From NCBI GenBank assembly GCA_902773065.1, contig CACYDD010000038.1, forward strand, positions 1 to 5,657: DNA of 5,657 nt, given 5' to 3'. Origin of the DNA: an uncultured Ruminococcus sp. GTDB lineage: Bacteria; Bacillota; Clostridia; Oscillospirales; Acutalibacteraceae. Below the pieces are notes generated by a model. That model saw nothing but the letters and a program-made list of their open reading frames with translations. It did no database searches and was not told the DNA's origin. Positions 1-3,345 of this stretch are shown here, in pieces. Position 1 is the stretch's first letter. Each line of letters starts with the position of its first letter. The translations under genes and the position numbers were made by a program.

Positions 1-13
1 AGGAGGAAGGCTT

Positions 14-565
14 ATGTCGGAGGAAACACTGGTCAGACATTGCTCGCCGACAATACTCGGCATGAAAACAGGAAATATTTTCAGTCACCGTTTTAACAGC
101 GTTGAGGAAGAACGAAGCTATATCAGAGATCTGAACAGCAGGCTGACACCCAAAGGTCTCAGGGTTGTACCGCTGAGAAAACACAGCGGCGGAACGCTGA
201 TTTATGTTTACAGACCGTCAATGCTGAAAAAAGATCTGAAAGACAGCAGGGCAGACAAGGTACTCAGAGAAAGAGGTTATACCTGCGAAAGCACTAATAA
301 ATGTATCGTACAGCTTGTGAGAAGACTCAGGGAAAATGAGAGCTTTCCGCATGAGATAGGACTTTTTCTCGGTTATCCGCCCGAAGATGTGTGCGGATTT
401 ATCGACAATAAGGCTGAAGGCTGTAAATGTGTGGGCTGCTGGAAGGTTTACGGAGATGAAAAGAAAGCGCAGCGGCTTTTTGAAAAATACAAACGCTGTA
501 CGGAGCTTTGCTGTTCACTTGTTGCAAAGGGATGCAGCGTTGATAAACTGGCAGTATCGTATTAA
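14..565 (+). CDS. DUF3793 family protein, Cys-rich, function unknown
   Basis: A complete 183-residue protein of the DUF3793 family, which has no established biochemical role. The ATG at 14 follows a perfect AGGAGG at 1-6 with 7 bases between, so the start is well supported. Family-type blocks recognised by eye are the N-terminal HCSPTILGMKTGNIF (residues 9-23), LTPKGLRV (44-51), FPHEIGLFLGYPPEDVCGFI (111-130) and CKCVGCWKVYGDE (137-149). It has eleven cysteines, including C137-x-C139-xx-C142 and C162/C166/C167. This suggests metal or thiol chemistry, but that is inference. No signal peptide or membrane segment is visible, so the protein is probably cytoplasmic. Flavodoxin follows on the same strand after about 60 bases with no terminator between, so the two are probably co-transcribed. 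From memory, DUF3793 genes in Clostridia often sit beside flavodoxin and sometimes near ferrous-iron transport genes; nothing in this window tests the iron link. Confidence 0.92.
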   Translation: MSEETLVRHCSPTILGMKTGNIFSHRFNSVEEERSYIRDLNSRLTPKGLRVVPLRKHSGGTLIYVYRPSMLKKDLKDSRADKVLRERGYTCESTNKCIVQLVRRLRENESFPHEIGLFLGYPPEDVCGFIDNKAEGCKCVGCWKVYGDEKKAQRLFEKYKRCTELCCSLVAKGCSVDKLAVSY

Positions 566-625
566 GGTATATTTTATGACCGATAATATTGATATATAAA
601 TTTATTATGAAAGGAATTTTTGATT

Positions 626-1048
626 ATGAGTAAAATCGCAGTAGTATTCTGGAGCGGAACAGGCAATACGGAGGCTATTGCCAATGCGGTAGCTAAGGGA
701 GCTAAGGACAAGGGCGCAGAGGTTGACATTCTCACACCGTCAGAATTCGGTGCAGATGCCGTTGACAATTATGACGCTATTGCTTTCGGTTGCCCTGCAA
801 TGGGGGCAGAGGAACTTGAGGATACAGAGTTTGAGCCGATGTTCAGTGCCGTAAAGGAAAAGCTTTCGGGCAAAAAAGTAGCACTTTTCGGTTCTTACGG
901 CTGGGGAGACGGTGAATGGATGCGTACATGGGAAGAGGACACAAAAGCAGCAGGTGCGGAGCTTGTTGCCGAGGGTCTGATCATCAATGAAGCCCCCGAC
1001 GATGACGGAATTGCACAGAGTGAAGCACTTGGTGCAGCTCTTGTATAA
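626..1048 (+). CDS. Flavodoxin (short-chain, FMN-binding)
   Basis: A small cytoplasmic electron carrier that binds FMN and replaces or complements ferredoxin in low-potential reactions. The N-terminal beta strand and phosphate loop are clear: KIAVVFWSGTGNTEAIA (residues 3-19 from the ATG), matching the T/S-G-T-G-N-T loop of clostridial and Megasphaera flavodoxins. GCPAMGAEELED corresponds to the 60s loop over the isoalloxazine ring, and GSYGWGDGEWMRTW to the 90s loop with its aromatic residue. At 140 residues it is the normal short-chain length, without the roughly 20-residue insert of long-chain flavodoxins. The frame is also open from a TTG at 620, but the AAAGGA at 610-615 lies 10 bases from the ATG at 626 and only 4 from the TTG, so ATG is preferred. 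The gene follows the DUF3793 gene and ends at a strong terminator. The AT-rich spacer at 566-610 could hold a secondary promoter, but I see no convincing -35/-10 pair. Confidence 0.95.
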   Translation: MSKIAVVFWSGTGNTEAIANAVAKGAKDKGAEVDILTPSEFGADAVDNYDAIAFGCPAMGAEELEDTEFEPMFSAVKEKLSGKKVALFGSYGWGDGEWMRTWEEDTKAAGAELVAEGLIINEAPDDDGIAQSEALGAALV

Positions 1049-1067
1049 GACATGAAAAAATAAGTAA

Positions 1068-1111
1068 TGCCTGCACAGGTCGCTCCTATCGGCTTGTGCA
1101 GGCAGTTTTTT
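1068..1111 (+). terminator. Rho-independent terminator after flavodoxin
   Basis: A perfect 10-bp stem, TGCCTGCACA (1068-1077) with TGTGCAGGCA (1095-1104), extends inward by four more pairs (two GC, two GU) to a 9-base loop. TTTTTT follows at 1106-1111. It begins 20 bases after the flavodoxin stop. The convergent minus-strand regulator gene ends at 1113, directly beside it. On the minus strand the stem is followed by TTACTTATTTTTT, so the element may also terminate the opposing transcript. Confidence 0.88.
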
Positions 1112-1112
1112 A

Positions 1113-1712
1113 TTATTCTTCTTTCATTGCTTTTCTGATCCTGCTTAAGGATTCGGGAGTGATTCCAAGATAGGTTGCGATATGCTTCTGAGGAATACGC
1201 CCTATAAGCTGCGGATACATCTTTCTGAAATGCAGGTATCGTTCCGTTGCATTCTCAACCAGAAATCCGTTTTCTCTGTACATTTTGTAACGCAGTCCGC
1301 CTTCCAGCAAACTGATCCAGATGGATTTCAGGCTTTCGTTGCTGTTGATCAGAGCTTTCAGTCTGCTGACTTCAAAAAGCATGAAAGTGGACTCCTCGAT
1401 CGTTTCCCACATACAGAGATTTTCCTCATAGCCCATCATGCCTTCGTCCATGCACATACTTCCTGCCACTGCGAAGCCTCTTGTAATATCATTTCCGTCA
1501 TTGTCGATATAGTAGCTTCTTACAAGTCCGTCAAGGACGATCCCCACAGTTATGGCTTCGTCTCCGATATGCTGAATGATCGTATTTTTGGGAACAACCT
1601 TGAATTGTGAAATGTCCACTGCCTGACTTAAAATTTCTTCGCCGAATTCGATATTGAATGAAGCAGAAAGCTCAGTCAGCTGTTTTATGATCGTTGTTTT
1701 ATTCAAATTCAT
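1113..1712 (-). CDS. Crp/Fnr family transcriptional regulator
   Basis: A 199-residue DNA-binding regulator. Residues about 25-120 form the cyclic-nucleotide-binding-type beta barrel, about 122-147 the dimerisation helix, and about 170-197 the winged helix-turn-helix, with the block IPQKHIATYLGITPESLSRIRK. The preceding ERYLHFRKMYPQLIGR is typical of the Crp/Fnr branch common in Bacteroidota and gut Clostridia. The canonical cAMP phosphate-binding pattern (GE...RSA) is absent; the equivalent region reads GSMCMDEGMMG. Only two cysteines (C87, C100) are present, so neither cAMP binding nor an FNR-like Fe-S cluster is supported, and the effector is unknown. The ATG overlaps the stop of the upstream CPBP gene as ATGA, indicating translational coupling. 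A GGAG at 1717-1720 inside that gene lies 4 bases from the start. It is probably expressed from the promoter upstream of 2404 and may act on the palindrome there (inference). Confidence 0.93.
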   Translation of the reverse strand: MNLNKTTIIKQLTELSASFNIEFGEEILSQAVDISQFKVVPKNTIIQHIGDEAITVGIVLDGLVRSYYIDNDGNDITRGFAVAGSMCMDEGMMGYEENLCMWETIEESTFMLFEVSRLKALINSNESLKSIWISLLEGGLRYKMYRENGFLVENATERYLHFRKMYPQLIGRIPQKHIATYLGITPESLSRIRKAMKEE

Positions 1713-2404
1713 ACAACTCCACTCGTTAAAATTACGTAAATCGTTGCGATCAGATTTGCTCCACCGTGAGCGATCATTCCGGGCAGCAGATGTCCGGTTT
1801 TTTTATATACGAAGATCCATACCAGACCTGCCACAAAGGAAAATCCCATATTATACCAGTCCAGCATAGCAAACATGATATTGAAAAGCAGCAGTGCCTG
1901 TGTTTCGCCCAGAACCGGACCGCAGAATTTCTTGGCAAGTCCTCTGAAATAGATTTCTTTGCAGATACCGCTGACAAAAGTGAGGGCAATGATTTTGATG
2001 ATCGTTGTTTCAGCCGAAATGTCATGATTCGTATAAGCAAGTTCGGTTCTGCCTGATAAGATCAAGGTATAAACAAGGCTGAATAATGTTGTAACAGACA
2101 AAGCCGCAATTCCGTAAAGGATATCTTTGCCAAGTGTTTTCTTTTCAGTAATCTCTTTTTTTTTGCTGATTCCGTTTTGTCTGAAAAGCATCACTGCACC
2201 CGGCAGGATAATCAGATTGATCAAAATCAGGATCAGACAATAGATCCGGATATTTGCGTTGGCATAACTGGCGATGTCAAGAAAATTCATTCCGGGCTTA
2301 AAGTTCAGGTATGCCATCAGTACTTCAAAGCCTGCGACAAACAGGGTCAGCGTTGTCGTGATAGTGAGTGTTCTTTCTGCATTTTTGATATTCGTTTCTT
2401 TCAT
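1709..2404 (-). CDS. CPBP-family (CAAX protease-like) membrane protein with altered active site
   Basis: A 231-residue polytopic membrane protein of the CPBP/Rce1/Abi (PF02517-type) family, with hydrophobic segments near 13-33, 53-74, 95-117, 131-147, 165-185, 186-200 and 208-228. Family motifs are in place but changed. Motif 1, normally EExxxR, reads K149-E150-I-Y-F-R154-G. Motif 2, normally FxxxH, reads F178-A-M-L-D182. Motif 3, HxxxN, is intact as H213-G-G-A-N217. In Rce1 the first Glu of motif 1 and the motif-2 His are catalytic residues, so this copy has probably lost the usual peptidase chemistry or works differently (inference). The Lys codon is AAA and is read clearly. The ATG at 2404 has an AGGAGGT at 2413-2419 with 8 bases of spacing. 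Its stop overlaps the start of the Crp/Fnr gene, so the two products are made together. Family roles include protein processing, bacteriocin self-immunity and signalling; which applies here cannot be told. Confidence 0.88.
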   Translation of the reverse strand: MKETNIKNAERTLTITTTLTLFVAGFEVLMAYLNFKPGMNFLDIASYANANIRIYCLILILINLIILPGAVMLFRQNGISKKKEITEKKTLGKDILYGIAALSVTTLFSLVYTLILSGRTELAYTNHDISAETTIIKIIALTFVSGICKEIYFRGLAKKFCGPVLGETQALLLFNIMFAMLDWYNMGFSFVAGLVWIFVYKKTGHLLPGMIAHGGANLIATIYVILTSGVV

Positions 2405-2430
2405 GGTTATCTACCTCCTGAAAAAAGAAT

Positions 2431-2436
2431 ATCATA
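2431..2436 (-). promoter_or_regulatory. Candidate -10 box of the CPBP-crp/fnr operon
   Basis: On the minus strand the hexamer TATGAT (consensus TATAAT) lies 11 bases upstream of the AGGAGGT ribosome binding site and would place transcription start near 2424. No good -35 hexamer is found at 16-18 bases; the best is TGTCAA at 17. The -35 position falls inside the palindrome at 2450-2471. A weak -35 covered by an operator suits regulation by a bound protein. The call rests on sequence pattern only. Confidence 0.4.
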
Positions 2437-2449
2437 ATGCTTGCCGTCG

Positions 2450-2471
2450 GTCATTGACATATGTTAATGAC
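2450..2471. promoter_or_regulatory. Near-perfect 22-bp palindrome, candidate Crp/Fnr-type operator
   Basis: The 22 bases are a palindrome with a single symmetric mismatched pair (positions 7 and 16 of the element). The core at 2454-2467 is TTGACATATGTTAA, one base from the known box of the Crp/Fnr-family activator PrfA (TTAACAnnTGTTAA) and of the same size and symmetry as other Crp/Fnr sites. It lies 46 bases upstream of an operon that encodes a Crp/Fnr-family protein. With the candidate -10 box at 2431-2436 its centre would be near -36, overlapping the -35 region. Autoregulation is therefore the simplest reading; the sign (activation or repression) is unknown. Confidence 0.6.
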
Positions 2472-2488
2472 TGGCGGCGAGCCGCCGG
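2471..2488. repeat. GC-rich inverted repeat beside the operator
   Basis: GGCGGC (2473-2478) and GCCGCC (2481-2486) are perfect inverted copies separated by GA, flanked by a further CG pair and a GU pair. It abuts the 22-bp palindrome (sharing base 2471) and stands out as strongly GC-rich in an AT-rich intergenic region. No T-tract follows on the minus strand. The plus-strand side has only a broken ATTCTATTTT, so it is not a convincing terminator. It could be a cruciform, a second protein site or part of a small repeat element. Confidence 0.5.
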
Positions 2489-2531
2489 ATTCTATTTTGC
2501 AAAACTTTATTGTTGTGTTTCATGTTTTATG

Positions 2532-2570
2532 AAAAATCAGCACCGACTTTGTACATCGGTGCTGATTTTT
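2532..2570 (-). terminator. Rho-independent terminator after rpe
   Basis: A perfect 15-bp stem pairs 2556-2570 with 2532-2546 around a 9-base loop. The GC-rich core is CAGCACCGA, and the minus-strand 3' arm ends in GATTTTT. The hairpin starts on the base next to the rpe stop codon, so rpe transcripts should end here and the CPBP operon needs its own promoter. Confidence 0.92.
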
Positions 2571-3224
2571 TCAGTTCTTATCGGAATTTTGCAGAATTTT
2601 GACTGCGTCGGCGGCATCTTCTGCTTTAAAGATACCGGTGCCGGAAACACAAATATCAACGCCTGCTTTTGCGGCATGGACAACGGATTTTTCGGAAATT
2701 CCGCCGTCAACCTCCACAAGAATTTCCAGACCTCTTTTTTCGGATTCCTTTTTAATGGCAACAACCTTCGGCATCATATCCTCCATAAATGCCTGACCGC
2801 CGAATCCGGGTTCAACTGTCATAACAAGAACCATATACACCTTGTCGAGGTAGGGATAAACTTCTTCGGCAGGTGTTCCCGGTTTGATCACAACTCCGGG
2901 TTTTACGTTTCTGCTTCTGATCTTTTCGATTGTCAGATCAGGGTCAGACATAGATTCCAGATGAAAAGTGATGATATCCGCTCCTGCGTCTGCAAAAGCA
3001 TCGACATAATCAAGCGGATAATCGATCATCAGATGAACATCAAACGGAAGCTTTGTATAGGGGCGGATCGCTTTGACAATGGCAGGACCGATCGTCAGGT
3101 TCGGTACAAAATGGCCGTCCATGACATCCAGATGGATCAGGTCTGCACCTGCTTTGTCAACACGGATGATCTCTTCTCCCATTTTTGAAAAATCACAGCT
3201 TAAAAGTGACGGTGCTACTTTCAC
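2571..3224 (-). CDS. rpe: Ribulose-phosphate 3-epimerase
   Basis: Interconverts D-ribulose 5-phosphate and D-xylulose 5-phosphate in the cytoplasmic pentose phosphate pathway. It is a TIM-barrel protein of 217 residues, full length for the family. Signature blocks, numbered from the GTG start, are VAPSLLSCDF (3-12), HLDVMDGHFVPNLTIG (31-46), DVHLM (62-66), VEPGFGGQAF (137-146), VDGGI (172-176) and SGTGIF (194-199). The metal-binding and acid/base residues H31, D33, H64 and D173 are all present, so the enzyme should be active. The frame is also open from a TTG at 3233 (three extra residues). The GGAAAGG at 3234-3240 touches that TTG but sits 9 bases from the GTG at 3224, which is therefore preferred. 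The ATPase-like gene lies 121 bases upstream in the same direction with no obvious terminator between, so co-transcription is possible. Confidence 0.96.
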   Translation of the reverse strand: MKVAPSLLSCDFSKMGEEIIRVDKAGADLIHLDVMDGHFVPNLTIGPAIVKAIRPYTKLPFDVHLMIDYPLDYVDAFADAGADIITFHLESMSDPDLTIEKIRSRNVKPGVVIKPGTPAEEVYPYLDKVYMVLVMTVEPGFGGQAFMEDMMPKVVAIKKESEKRGLEILVEVDGGISEKSVVHAAKAGVDICVSGTGIFKAEDAADAVKILQNSDKN

Positions 3225-3255
3225 TTCAATCAACCTTTCCGTTAATATTGATATA

Positions 3256-3292
3256 GGATTCAGGATTCAGAATTCAGGGGTCAGGAATTCAG
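3256..3292. repeat. Degenerate heptanucleotide tandem repeat
   Basis: Five heptamers of the type G(G/A)ATTCA run almost head to tail: GGATTCA at 3256 and 3263, GAATTCA at 3270, the diverged GGGGTCA at 3277 and, after one extra base, GAATTCA at 3285. They occupy the gap upstream of rpe, ending 16 bases before its ribosome binding site, and would lie in the 5' untranslated part of any transcript that enters from the upstream gene. The layout resembles short tandem heptamer repeats known from other bacterial intergenic regions; no function is evident. Confidence 0.8.
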
Positions 3293-3331
3293 TTATACAT
3301 GAAAAGCAGATTGTAAAACGAATACCTGACC
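3279..3331. repeat. Imperfect 12-bp inverted repeat in the gap upstream of rpe
   Basis: GGTCAGGAATTC (3279-3290) and GAATACCTGACC (3320-3331) pair at 11 of 12 positions around a 29-base loop. The 5' plus-strand arm overlaps the heptamer repeats. There is no T-tract on the rpe strand, so it is not a standard terminator. It may be an RNA processing or attenuation hairpin, or simply one repeat copy in the opposite orientation. Confidence 0.45.
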
Positions 3332-3345
3332 ACTATTTCCTGATT

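Noticed and set aside
584..596. 13-base match TAATATTGATATA shared with 3243-3255
   Set aside because: Two AT-rich copies in unrelated intergenic gaps with no extended similarity. One lies before flavodoxin on the plus strand and the other before rpe on the minus strand; chance is likely.
1182..1610. A 142-codon plus-strand frame
   Set aside because: Fully antisense to the Crp/Fnr gene, with no recognisable protein features.
2454..2459. TTGACA as a plus-strand -35 box
   Set aside because: There is no -10-like hexamer 16-18 bases downstream (that stretch is the GC-rich hairpin), and no plus-strand gene follows. The hexamer is half of the palindrome.
2274..3188. A 304-codon open frame on the plus strand
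   Set aside because: It runs antisense through the 5' part of the CPBP gene, the intergenic terminator and most of rpe, both strongly supported. Its translation is Cys/Phe/His-rich with no recognisable domain and no suitable ribosome binding site, so it is a shadow frame.
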